From: CAXXFQ01 sp963674475
Lineage (GTDB): Bacteria > Planctomycetota > Planctomycetia > Pirellulales > Thermoguttaceae
Direction: 5' to 3'
DNA length: 64,000 nucleotides
NCBI GenBank assembly: GCA_963674475.2
Contig: CAXXFQ010000009.1
Coordinates: 434,001 to 498,000 of the forward strand
The first letter of the stretch is position 1, and each line of letters opens with the position of its first letter. This document shows, piece by piece, positions 29,119 through 38,049 of this stretch. Made by a program: the position numbers and the translations under genes. Below the pieces are notes generated by a model. The model saw only the letters and a list, made by a program, of their open reading frames with translations. It searched no databases and was not told where the DNA came from.

Positions 29119-29493
29119 ATGCTACTTCATATCGACGCCCATTCGGGTGTTCCGATTTACCGACAGATCATGGACCAGGTCCGCCGCGAGATCCTCTCCG
29201 GCTCGGCCGCGCCGGGCCGTCAGCTTCCGGCAGTCCGTCAGCTTGCCGGGCAGTTGAAGGTCAACCCGATGACCGTCAGCAAGGCGTACGCCTATCTGGA
29301 GCTCGAAGGGCTGTTGGAGCGTCGGCGTGGGGTCGGGCTTTTCGTCGCCCAGGTCGAGCCGTCGGAGAAGGAGGCCACTCAGCGGGAAATCCTTTCCGAG
29401 CAGATCAAGCAGGTCGTCCTTCAGGCCAAGGCGTTCGGGATGGAAGAGGTCGAGTTGTTGGAACTGGTTTTTCAGTGCTTGAAGAAAAAATAA
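29119..29493 (+). CDS. GntR-family transcriptional regulator, YtrA subfamily
   Basis: 124 residues from ATG 29119: a winged helix-turn-helix (about 10-78, GVPIYRQIMDQVRREILSGS, then RQLAGQLKVNPMTVSKAYAY) followed by only about 45 residues of helical dimerisation region. This short layout is the YtrA subfamily, which normally represses an adjacent ABC transporter operon and responds to cell-envelope antibiotics or other signals. The neighbouring ATPase and permeases fit this. The open frame extends upstream to 28921, but that part carries the promoter. Confidence 0.88.
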   Translation: MLLHIDAHSGVPIYRQIMDQVRREILSGSAAPGRQLPAVRQLAGQLKVNPMTVSKAYAYLELEGLLERRRGVGLFVAQVEPSEKEATQREILSEQIKQVVLQAKAFGMEEVELLELVFQCLKKK

Positions 29494-29526
29494 CTACCAA
29501 GCCTATCACATGACAAAAGGGGTCTC

Positions 29527-30438
29527 ATGATGGAAGCGGAATACAAGATTGTCGAATTCGATCAGGTTCATAAACGGTTCGGCTCGACGCGGGCCCTCGA
29601 CGGGGTCGACCTGACGGTCGGTCGCGGGATGATCCTCGGTCTGGTCGGGGCGAACGGGTGCGGCAAGAGCACACTGATCCGTCATATCGTGGGGCTTTAC
29701 CTGCCCGACGAAGGGACGATCACCACGTTGGGCTGCGAAGCGCGACGGCTGGGCCCCGACCGGATGGCCCGGCTCGGCTATGTCCATCAGGAGGGCCAGT
29801 TGTTGGACTGGATGACGGTCCGCCAGCACCTGGCCTATGTGGCGGCCTACTACGACCATTGGAACCTCGAACTGCAGAACCGGTTTCTCGAACAGTTCGA
29901 CATCGACCTGAAGGCGCGGGTTGGAAAGCTCTCGCCCGGCAAGCGGCAACAGTTGGCCATTTTGCTTGCGATCTGTCACGAGCCGGAGTTGTTGATCCTC
30001 GACGAACCGGCCAGCGCTCTGGACCCGATCGCGCGGGGCCGTTTTTTCGATCTGCTTTTGGAGTTGATCCAAGAGCGGTCGGACCGGACGATTTTGATTT
30101 CGTCACACATCCTTTCGGACATCGAAAAGGTGGTCGATCAGGTCGTCGTCATGGACCGCGGTCGCATCCGGCGTAACGAATCGCTCGATGCGCTGCGTGA
30201 GCGGTACTGCCGACTCCAGATGCAAAGCCTGCCGGTGGACGAGACGGTCCGGTTCGAAAACTCGAAGGTACTCGACGCGAAATACGCCTCGGGCAAGGCC
30301 CAACTCTTGATGGAAAATCTCGACGAGGCCGAACTCCGCACGATCATCGAGCGTTACGACTGCCCCTACGAGATCAGCCCGCTGTCGCTCGATGAAATCT
30401 ACGAGATCGTCGTCAGCCAACCGGAGGAAGCCGCATGA
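29527..30438 (+). CDS. ABC transporter ATP-binding protein
   Basis: Nucleotide-binding subunit: Walker A GANGCGKST near residues 43-51, signature LSPGKRQQ (degenerate LSGGQ), Walker B LLILDEPASALDP, and H-loop ILISSHILSD. About 70 C-terminal residues follow the core, as in bacteriocin- or Ytr-type exporters. The stop overlaps the ATG of the next gene (ATGA-type overlap at 30435), so it is translationally coupled to what is now a permease pseudogene. Likely partners today are the two intact permeases downstream. Confidence 0.93.
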   Translation: MMEAEYKIVEFDQVHKRFGSTRALDGVDLTVGRGMILGLVGANGCGKSTLIRHIVGLYLPDEGTITTLGCEARRLGPDRMARLGYVHQEGQLLDWMTVRQHLAYVAAYYDHWNLELQNRFLEQFDIDLKARVGKLSPGKRQQLAILLAICHEPELLILDEPASALDPIARGRFFDLLLELIQERSDRTILISSHILSDIEKVVDQVVVMDRGRIRRNESLDALRERYCRLQMQSLPVDETVRFENSKVLDAKYASGKAQLLMENLDEAELRTIIERYDCPYEISPLSLDEIYEIVVSQPEEAA

Positions 30439-31930
30439 AACAGCTCATTGCGAATTTGAAAGTCTATTTTCAGATCCCGAAGTTGTACCTTGGGTATCTT
30501 TTTATTGGTTGTGCATTTGTGCCACTCATTAATGTTGGAATTATTGGAGACTGCAAGAGCTTTACGACGCAGTTTCAGGTCTTTTTTTTCTTGCTCTACT
30601 GTGGCTTCTTGGTAGGGCTGGTCCAAAAAGAGGTCCTGGCACGCCCGGTCACTTTCTGCTTGCCGAAGCCGCGGGGGTATTCGACGTGGATCGTACTCGG
30701 CTGGGGATTGTGGTTAGTAGTCTGGTTACTTTTTTGTTAATGAAAAAACTGGACTCTCCTGGACCCCAGTGGCCGCTTTCAGACGTCGCCGTGTTTTTGG
30801 CGATCTGGCTTACGGCGATGGCCATTTTCTTGTTTTATGTGCTTTTTACGTTAAAGGTTAATCCAGGTGGAAAACAAGCGTTGGCTTTCTTTGCCGGTAT
30901 GGCCGGTTCTCTCTTTTTGTTCAGAGAAAGCTTGATGGGGGTACCCGGCCTGGGGGATTGTCGGGGGCGGCTTGGTTTCTTTCTTTTGTTGGCGTCGGCT
31001 CGAGGATGAATCGTTGGTGCGCGACCTTTGTGCGGAAGAGGCCTCCGCTTTTTTTTCTGTCGATGAATACTCGCGAAATGTCCAAGAGCCATATTGCGAA
31101 GATGCCGGAAAAGAAGACGACCCTTGGCGATTCATGGTTTGCCTGGTTTTTGCCTCTGATGAAAAGGGCCCGGCAGGGGAGTACCGTGAGAAACGGGACC
31201 GGATTTTCGTTCTATCTGATCGAAAATTTTTCGCTCGCTCACCCGGCACATAATGCCTGCGATTCTCTTGGTCACGGCGAGTTTCTTTTGCTATTTTGCT
31301 GGCAGTATGAATGACGGAAAGATCAGGCTTATGTCGAACTTTATATACATTTATCCAATGATTCTTTCGATGCGTATCGTAATGTTGGATAGTTTCCCCC
31401 GAAGGCAAACCTTCTTGTTCCGGCGGGGAGGAAGGAACGGTTCTTGGGGACCCTTTATGGCCCTCGGTTTGTGGACGCTCCTTTGGACCGGATTGATCGG
31501 TGCGATCGCGGTCTTGGCCAATCTGGCGGCCCCATCCATGCCGACCATTCCCGAGCTTTTTGGCATGGGACCCTTTTCGTTTGTTCCTCCTCGCCTCTCG
31601 TGGCTCTGTTTGGTTCCTTTGTTCTTGGCTGGAAGTTTCTTTTTGTCTATCCTCTTTTCCAATAATACAATATTGCTATTTGTTTCTCTTTGGATGGTTA
31701 TGATGGCTGCAGTCATGGCCGCTCCTTTTGCTTTCAAAAGGCTCGAAAACCTTTCGGCGATGACGTTGGTTTCGATCACGGTCGGGCTGTGGGCGATGGT
31801 GGTGTTGGCGTTGTGGTACCGTTGCTTTCGATGCGATCTGGGCGGGCCGGGTCGGGGGATTGCGGTACGGCTAAAAAACCGCTTCGGCACACGACGTTCG
31901 GACCGGGCACTTCCGGCGAACCGTTTTTAA
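30435..31930 (+). pseudogene. Frameshifted ABC permease, first of three tandem paralogues
   Basis: Homology to the intact permease at 31971-33440 runs along the whole length but switches frame several times. Conserved pieces are KVYFQIP and EVLARPVTFCLP in the first frame, then VVSSLVTF...AVFLAIWL in a second, LPLMKRARQGSTVRNGTG in a third, and SFVPPRLSWLCLVPLFLAGS to the C terminus in the second frame again; LVPAGRKERFLGTL is displaced once more. At least five indels are needed, which is too many for sequencing error alone. The last 60 codons are almost identical to those of the next gene. Confidence 0.85.
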
Positions 31931-31970
31931 GCAATAAAGCGATCCTTCACCCTTGGGGGCAAAACCGATC

Positions 31971-33440
31971 ATGAAACCGTTTATCGCGAATTTGAAAGTC
32001 TATTTTCAAATACCCTTGTTGTATTTTTTTTATCTTGGAATGGCGGGTTTGTTCGTCACCATTGTTTGCTTGGTGCCAGATGCCGAAATTGCCTGGATGG
32101 GACATTTTTTTTGCGTGTTGATCTGGAGTGCCCTTTCTGCCGCAGGGGTGCAAAGGGAGGTTCTTGCACGCCCGGTTACGTTCTGTCTGCCGAAGACGCG
32201 AAATTACACCAAGTGGATCCTGCTCGGTTGGGGAATTGTTGTCAGTAGCCTTTCCTTGATTCTGTTCATGGTGAAGTCGGATTTGACCCAATTTGAGGGA
32301 TTGATTTCTCGGATCGAGCTGTATTTGGCGATCTGGCTTTTGGTATTGACAGCGTTTTTGATGCAAGTAATGGCGTTTCTGAAATCTGGTTTCAATCGAG
32401 TTCAAACATTGGTTTTCTTTGCGGTTTCTCTCGGAGCCTTCTTTTTACTTGAAGCGAGTCTAACGGGATATCCTCTCTGGGGAGTCTTGGGAGGCGGCTT
32501 GGGGGTTTTCTTTTGCTGTCGCCAGCTTGACGACGAATCATTGGCCCGTCGCATTTGTCTAGGCGGATCTCATATGATTTTTCTAGGGGTGAATGCACCG
32601 GATATGAATAAAAGGCATAGCGCCAAAGTGTCGGAAAAGACCGTCCTTTTTTCCGATTGGTGGTTCGCGCTGTTGCTGCCTGTCATGAAACGGGCCGGAC
32701 AAGGGAAGGTGGTCCGAAACGGAACCGGTTATTTGTTTTATCTGATTCAAGAAACACTTCTCGGCCGTCCGGTACTTTTGATTGCAATACTAGTGGTTTT
32801 TTTGTGTGCCGATGGATACCTTTTTGGAAGTATTGAGGATAGTTTGGCTCGATCTCTCTCCAATATTTTCTACTTTTCCCCTGCTCTTTTTGTGGGAGCA
32901 AATGGTTTGCGTTTTTTTCCTCCCCGTCCTGAACTTCTAGTTCCGGCGGGAAGAAAAGAACGGTTTTTCGGGACGCTTTATGCTATCACTCTCTGTCTTA
33001 TCTTCTGGAGCGGATTGATTGGTGTCATGGTTCTTTTGGCGAATTGGGTTACTCCTGTCATGCCTGCCTTTTCGACCAATTCGTTGGTTGGAACAATATC
33101 GTTTGTTCCTCCCCGGTTGGCCTTGCTTGGCCTGGTTCCATTATTGCTGGCGGGCAGCTTCCTTCTTCACGCGCTTTTGGGAACCGGTTGGCTTATATAC
33201 TTTTTAAATATTTATTGGGTAATAATTATTGGTAGTTTGGGCTTATATACGTTCGAAAGCCTTTCGGCGATGACGTTGGTTTCGATCACAGTCGGGCTTT
33301 GGGCGATGGTGGCGTTGGCGTTGTGGTACCGTTGCTTTCGGTGCGACCTGGGCGGGCCGGGTCGGGGGATTGCGGCACGGCTAAAAAACCGCTTCGGCAC
33401 ACGACGTTCGGACCGGGCACTTCCGGCGAACCGTTTTTGA
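31971..33440 (+). CDS. ABC transporter permease, second paralogue (intact)
   Basis: 489 residues from ATG 31971 with about ten hydrophobic segments in two halves. Motifs shared by all three paralogues: VQREVLARPVTFCLP near residue 60, VPAGRKERFFGTL near 315, FVPPRLALLGLVP near 370, and a C-terminal YRCFRCDL. No substrate-binding or ATPase motif is present, so it is a membrane subunit for the ATPase at 29527-30438. The family is not one I can name; direction (export or regulation) is inferred from the YtrA-type context. Confidence 0.72.
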   Translation: MKPFIANLKVYFQIPLLYFFYLGMAGLFVTIVCLVPDAEIAWMGHFFCVLIWSALSAAGVQREVLARPVTFCLPKTRNYTKWILLGWGIVVSSLSLILFMVKSDLTQFEGLISRIELYLAIWLLVLTAFLMQVMAFLKSGFNRVQTLVFFAVSLGAFFLLEASLTGYPLWGVLGGGLGVFFCCRQLDDESLARRICLGGSHMIFLGVNAPDMNKRHSAKVSEKTVLFSDWWFALLLPVMKRAGQGKVVRNGTGYLFYLIQETLLGRPVLLIAILVVFLCADGYLFGSIEDSLARSLSNIFYFSPALFVGANGLRFFPPRPELLVPAGRKERFFGTLYAITLCLIFWSGLIGVMVLLANWVTPVMPAFSTNSLVGTISFVPPRLALLGLVPLLLAGSFLLHALLGTGWLIYFLNIYWVIIIGSLGLYTFESLSAMTLVSITVGLWAMVALALWYRCFRCDLGGPGRGIAARLKNRFGTRRSDRALPANRF

Positions 33441-33463
33441 AAAAAGAATAGACGAAGAAGAAA

Positions 33464-34852
33464 ATGATGGACACTGAAAACGAAGTGAAAAACCGGCTTG
33501 GGGCGAATGTGAAGGCCTATTTCGGGCACCCGGCCTTTTGGCTTTTGTACGTGGTGATTGGGGTGTTGTGGGCCCAGCTTATCAGGAATTGGGAACTTGA
33601 TTCGTTGATTTTTGTCGTGTATGTGTCCTGCTTGTGGTGCCTTGCGGGAGTGGCAGCCGGGGCCCTTCAGAGGGAGGTGATGGCCCGACCGGTCGCGTTT
33701 TGCCTGCCGAACGCTCGTCGAGTACGCGGTCGAACAGTGGTTGTCTTGGGCGTCGTGTTCAATCTGCTTCTGGCCCTTTCGATCGCGGGAAAAACGCTCG
33801 ATGGATGGACGCTTGATGGACGGACGCTCGGGCCCGTGGCGCTTCTCGCGATTGGGATGTGCGGCCTGGCCGTTTTTCTCTGGGTGGCCCTTTTGGTGAT
33901 GAGAGCCACAAACTTCACGTGGGGGTTCCTCTTGGCGTTTGTCGCGGTCGGGGTTGTTTTCATGGCCGAGCATTTTCCGTTCAAGGAGGTCTTTTTCACT
34001 CACCCGCTTGGCGTGATCGGCTTGAGCGGGCTGGCCGGTTTTGTGGCTTGGCGAATGATAGCCAGTCCCACGATGGCCCGTTCCTGGAGCGGTCGGCAAA
34101 AAACGTTTCTTTCCGGTCAAGAAAAGGAAGACAACTTCGACGGATTTGGTTTCCGGTGGTGGGGTGAATCGAAACCGACGCGAACCCAAAAATGGCTTCT
34201 GGCGAGAATGAACGGGTCGCCGATGGGGAGTGCCTGGCGAACGGCGTACGGCTTTCTTTTTAGCATCCATCCGAATCTGCTCTCACTCAAGATGGCCGCT
34301 TATTACATTTTGTTGTTCGGCTACTGTTTCGACGTCGATCTGAAACACGGTTTTTGTTTCGTGTTCCTCTTGATTATTGGTTCGGCGACTCCCTCTGTAC
34401 TCGGTCCACCCGCGACTTTGCTAAACCCGGCGGGGAGGCGAGAGAGATTTTTGGGGACCCTTTTGGCAGGAAGTATGGTGATAGCGTGGACGATGCTGGT
34501 CGTGGCACTGGCGACGGTCTGTGCCGTGTGGCTCGCGCCGTGGATGCCCTCGATCCCCAGCCCTTTTAGTGACGAAAGCTGGGTTTTCACCGCCCCGGCC
34601 CTTTCCGGGCTCGTGTGGTTTCCCCTCCTCATGCCGATGGGTTTTGCAGCAGTGACTTTTATGGGGAAAGAAGGGCTGTTAGTGGGAGCGGTCGCCGTGT
34701 GTGTTGTTCTTGGTTGCTTCCATGGTTTACTGGAGTCCAATCTGTTGGCGTTGGCGCTGGTGTTGCTTTTTGCCTTCGGGGCGCTTTCTTGGGGGGCGTG
34801 GATCGGGGTGCTTTATGTGCGGTGTTTTGGGTGTGACCTGGTGAGGGAGTGA
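33464..34852 (+). CDS. ABC transporter permease, third paralogue (intact)
   Basis: 462 residues, diverged from the other two but with the same landmarks: LGANVKAYFGHPAFWLLYV start, LQREVMARPVAFCLP, LNPAGRRERFLGTL, APALSGLVWFPLLMP and the C-terminal VRCFGCDL. It lacks the Arg-rich tail of the second paralogue. It may form a heterodimer with the second paralogue around the single ATPase. It is the last gene of the cassette and is followed by repeat-rich DNA. Confidence 0.7.
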   Translation: MMDTENEVKNRLGANVKAYFGHPAFWLLYVVIGVLWAQLIRNWELDSLIFVVYVSCLWCLAGVAAGALQREVMARPVAFCLPNARRVRGRTVVVLGVVFNLLLALSIAGKTLDGWTLDGRTLGPVALLAIGMCGLAVFLWVALLVMRATNFTWGFLLAFVAVGVVFMAEHFPFKEVFFTHPLGVIGLSGLAGFVAWRMIASPTMARSWSGRQKTFLSGQEKEDNFDGFGFRWWGESKPTRTQKWLLARMNGSPMGSAWRTAYGFLFSIHPNLLSLKMAAYYILLFGYCFDVDLKHGFCFVFLLIIGSATPSVLGPPATLLNPAGRRERFLGTLLAGSMVIAWTMLVVALATVCAVWLAPWMPSIPSPFSDESWVFTAPALSGLVWFPLLMPMGFAAVTFMGKEGLLVGAVAVCVVLGCFHGLLESNLLALALVLLFAFGALSWGAWIGVLYVRCFGCDLVRE

Positions 34853-34855
34853 GTG

Positions 34856-35183
34856 TCAGAAGGAAGGAGCTTCGGCTGCGCCTCCGCCAGTTTTTATTGA
34901 ATGAGGGGAAACATTTTGAAAATTGTTTCCCCTCAAACTCCCCTTCAAAAACTTCTTTGTAGGTGCTACCGCACCGTTCGAATTTGCCAGCTCCCGTTGG
35001 TCACTGATACTGGCACTAGCGACCAGCGGGAGCGGGTTTAGTCCTCGGTGCGGAAGCACCGGTCCGGCTGCGGCTCCTAGCCGCCGGGAGCGGGTTTTAT
35101 CAACGGCGTGGAAACGCCGGTCCGGTTGCGGGCCCTGCCCGTCGGGATTGCTTTGCAATCCCTCTGTTTTGTTTTTCCGTTTT
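34856..35183. repeat. Composite hairpin repeats between the permease and mutY
   Basis: Module C palindrome (GGGGAAAC...GTTTCCCC, near 34901-34930), a variant of AAAACTTTTTGG, several A modules (GGTGC-TACC-GCACC, CGGTGC-GGAA-GCACCG, CGGCGT-GGAA-ACGCCG with CGGGAGCGGGTTT blocks), and D (GGGATTGC-TTT-GCAATCCC, 35144-35162) 22 bp from the mutY stop. Genes are convergent. Confidence 0.78.
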
Positions 35184-36299
35184 TTAGGCTAAGCGGCTTA
35201 GCTTGCGGCCGGTGGTCGACAGCGGATAGTTGTCCAACTGCGACGGGTGGAGCCATTTGATCGTTTTGTCGCAGCGGCTGGGGCGGCCGGAAACCCATTG
35301 GGCTTCGTAGCCGTCCAGGGTGATTTTGAACCGGGTCACGCCGTGCCGGATTGTTTTCAGACGCTGGCCCAGTTCGATCTCCAACCCGGTTAACTGCCGG
35401 ACCTGTCGGGTCAACTCGTGGCGGACGTTTTGCTCGTGTTCCGATTGGATCTCGAACCGGGGGAAATCCCAGAGCCCGGCCCAGCGGCCCCAACAGCCTT
35501 CGTCGCCCAGCTGGCAAAGCAGAACGCGGCCCTGTTTGCGGATCAGGACGGCCGCCTCGTGACGGTGTTCGAACTCTTTTTTGGGCGGCTTCTTCGGCAA
35601 GCTGGTTTCAAGTCCCTCGGCCCGCCCACGACAGAGACCGGCGACCGGGCAGGACTCGCAGCGGGGCGTGCCGTTGGTGCAGACTTCGCTGCCGAGCTCC
35701 ATGAGCGCCTGGTTGAATCGGCCGGTTTCTTTTTTCGGCAAGACCGTCTCGGCCATCGACCAGAGGACCGTTTGGCCTTCCTTGGCGGTCGGGAGCCCTT
35801 CGTAGGCAAGCAGCCGACAGAACAACCGGATCGTGTTCGCTTCGAGGATCGGCTCGGGCGCGTCGAAGGCGATCGAGAGGATCGCCCCGGCTGTGTAGCG
35901 TCCGACGCCCGGCAGGTCGAGAACCGCGTCCCGCACTTCGGGAAAATGGCCGCCGTGGATCTCGACGATTTGACCGGCCGCCGCGTGCATCTGGCGGGCC
36001 CGGCGGTAGTAGCCTAACCCTTCCCAGTGTCGAAGGACCTCTTGTTCATCGGCCGCGGCGAGCGCGTTGACGGTGGGGAACCGTTCGACGAACCGCTTGA
36101 AGTACGGCCGGACGGTGTTGACTTGGGTCTGTTGGAGCATGATCTCGCTGATCCAGACGCGGTACGGGTCGCGCGACTGGCGCCACGGGAGATCGCGGGC
36201 GTGGTGGGAGTACCAGGCGAGCAGTTTGCGGCGGAATGAGCGGAGCCAGATGGTGTCGAGCAAGGGAAACCTCAAAAAACGAAAACCACAAAGAACCAA
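35184..36299 (-). CDS. mutY: A/G-specific adenine DNA glycosylase
   Basis: Removes adenine mispaired with 8-oxoguanine. Catalytic Glu52 lies in SEIMLQQTQVNTVRPYF, the helix-hairpin-helix is LPGVGRYTAGAILS, and the iron-sulphur cluster ligands are CTNGTPRCESCPVAGLC (C-x6-C-x2-C-x5-C). A C-terminal NUDIX-like domain that recognises 8-oxoG follows. The catalytic Asp of the LDGN motif (E. coli Asp138) is Glu143 here (ILEANTIR). Start uncertain: ATG 36299, or a TTG 36 bases later. Confidence 0.92.
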   Translation of the reverse strand: MVLCGFRFLRFPLLDTIWLRSFRRKLLAWYSHHARDLPWRQSRDPYRVWISEIMLQQTQVNTVRPYFKRFVERFPTVNALAAADEQEVLRHWEGLGYYRRARQMHAAAGQIVEIHGGHFPEVRDAVLDLPGVGRYTAGAILSIAFDAPEPILEANTIRLFCRLLAYEGLPTAKEGQTVLWSMAETVLPKKETGRFNQALMELGSEVCTNGTPRCESCPVAGLCRGRAEGLETSLPKKPPKKEFEHRHEAAVLIRKQGRVLLCQLGDEGCWGRWAGLWDFPRFEIQSEHEQNVRHELTRQVRQLTGLEIELGQRLKTIRHGVTRFKITLDGYEAQWVSGRPSRCDKTIKWLHPSQLDNYPLSTTGRKLSRLA

Positions 36300-36662
36300 A
36301 AAAGGAAAAGAAAAAAATCAGAGGGATTGCGAAGCAAGCACTTTCATTAAAATCTAAAAGGAAAAACACCAGCGACCAACGGGAGCGGGTTTAATCAGCG
36401 GCGTGGTAACGCCGGTCCAAAAAGTTTTTGGAAGGGGTTTTAGGGGAGACCTTTCTTCAGAAAGGTTTCCCCTAATTTGAAAAAAGGTAGCTTGGTTCAA
36501 AAAAGAAAATAAGAAAGGAGCGACGGCCAAGGCCGTCGCCTGTGTTTTTTTAATGAGAGGGGACATTTTGAAAATTGTCCCCTCTCAAACTCTTCCCTCA
36601 AAAACTTTTTGGACCGGGCTTGCTTCGCAATCCCTCTTTTGTTTTTTGTCTGTTTTCGTTTT
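36300..36662. repeat. Composite hairpin repeats upstream of mutY
   Basis: From left: a half D (GGGATTGCGAAGCAA), an A module (CAACGGGAGCGGGTTTAATC, CGGCGT-GGTA-ACGCCG), AAAAAGTTTTTGG, C variant (AGGGGAGACC...GGTTTCCCCT), B (GCGACGGCC-AA-GGCCGTCGC with T run), C (GAGAGGGGACA...TGTCCCCTCTC) and D (GGGCTTGC-TTC-GCAATCCC) facing the stop at 36663. Genes on both sides are minus-strand, so mutY must be transcribed from within or beyond this block. Confidence 0.8.
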
Positions 36663-37943
36663 TTAGGGTAATTCTAAATCTTCTAATTGAAAATCAACCG
36701 TCATCTCCTGTATCGTTCCCGGCGTCTCATACACAAACGTCATATCAACCGGCCGGTTTTCCAGGCGAAATCGGTAAACCAGCCCGAACTCGCGATTCGT
36801 CCGTCGGGTCGTCTCGAACGAGTCGGGTTCGATTTTTTCCCCGTCGGCCGTTTCCAAAAAGGCCCGGTTACGCAACATCCAACCTAAATATGATTCGAGC
36901 GCGTCGTGGGGCCGGTCGTAGCGAACGAGAATCCAAACGCCCCAAACCGGTCCGTCGCGTCGCGTCTCTTGAAGCTCGACCGTTACTCCGGCGAACTGTT
37001 TGGAAATCGATTTCGAATCGGTCAACCGGTCAAACCGAAAGGTCTCGGTCCGGCCGGGCATCAAGAGGTTGAGTTTTCCGGATACCGTTTTCAATCGGGA
37101 AACGTCGCGCGGCGGGAGCTTTAGCGGGATGGTCAACGAGACGGCCGGCGCGTTTTGATCGACCGTGGCGTCCAGCGTGCCTGAGCTGACGCTTTCGGTT
37201 ATCCAAGAACGATCGTGCGTGTCGATCGCTTCGAGTGAATTCAAGGGCAAGCGAAGACGGATAGGATTTAATCGCGGCTCCCAGAGAACTTGGAGGTTCA
37301 GTTGCAAGCCCGCGTCCGTGGGAATCGCGAGTGACCGTTTGGCGACCATGCCGATCGGAAGGATTCGAAACGGGCCGACCGTTTGTCCTTGTCGGCCGAA
37401 CGGGATCTGTCCCTCTTGGCGGGTGACTAGGGTAACGGCCCGCTCGGGTCCGAACGGGTAGACGGTCAAGTCGGTCTGATCGAGGATCGCAGCCAGGGCG
37501 TCCCAAAATGGGGTTTGATCAAAATCGGCCGAGACGGTTTTCGCTTGGTCGAGCTTCGCGCGGCGGTTGACGATCCGGTTGCCCGATCTTTCGCTGAGTA
37601 ATCGAAGGCATTCCGCCAGAGGGATTCCGTCACGCCGTAACGTGATCCGACTCGGCTGGAACGCTTTGGAGGCCGCCCGGTTTTGCAACGTCTGGCGGAT
37701 CTGTTTCAGTCGTTCTCGGGTTTCGGCCGGAAGCCGCCGATCGTCTTGCGGGAGAAGGGGCAAGATGTCGGGGCCGAGGGCCGAAAGCGCTTCTTGCGCG
37801 GCGGTTCGTCGCGCTAGTTGCGGTGCGTCGAGCTGTTCGACGTAGCGACGGACCTGGGCGGCTTGATCCTTTGCGGCCGGGTCTGGCGTGACGTCGGCGG
37901 CTGTCAGTGCGAGGCTCACCGCGATTAATAGCGAACCGATCAT
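36663..37943 (-). CDS. Secreted planctomycete protein of unknown function
   Basis: 426 residues with an N-terminal signal peptide (IGSLLIAVSLALTAADV). Residues 30-90 form a HEAT-like helical pair (VEQLDAPQLARRTAAQEALSALG). Residues 100-160 resemble a short STN-like module (ITLRRDGIPLAECLRLLSER, then FDQTPFWDALAAILDQ), seen also in secretin-related proteins. The remainder is beta-rich without known motifs. Divergent from the DUF1570 gene, with only 106 bp between the starts. Confidence 0.6.
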   Translation of the reverse strand: MIGSLLIAVSLALTAADVTPDPAAKDQAAQVRRYVEQLDAPQLARRTAAQEALSALGPDILPLLPQDDRRLPAETRERLKQIRQTLQNRAASKAFQPSRITLRRDGIPLAECLRLLSERSGNRIVNRRAKLDQAKTVSADFDQTPFWDALAAILDQTDLTVYPFGPERAVTLVTRQEGQIPFGRQGQTVGPFRILPIGMVAKRSLAIPTDAGLQLNLQVLWEPRLNPIRLRLPLNSLEAIDTHDRSWITESVSSGTLDATVDQNAPAVSLTIPLKLPPRDVSRLKTVSGKLNLLMPGRTETFRFDRLTDSKSISKQFAGVTVELQETRRDGPVWGVWILVRYDRPHDALESYLGWMLRNRAFLETADGEKIEPDSFETTRRTNREFGLVYRFRLENRPVDMTFVYETPGTIQEMTVDFQLEDLELP

Positions 37944-38049
37944 CTCGATCTTTTCCTTGTGGGCGTGGGCAAAATCGTCCTTCGGGCATCTTCTACACTA
38001 TACTATCTCGTGGGGTCAGCTAAAAGTCGTCCAAGGTAGAGTCAATACG

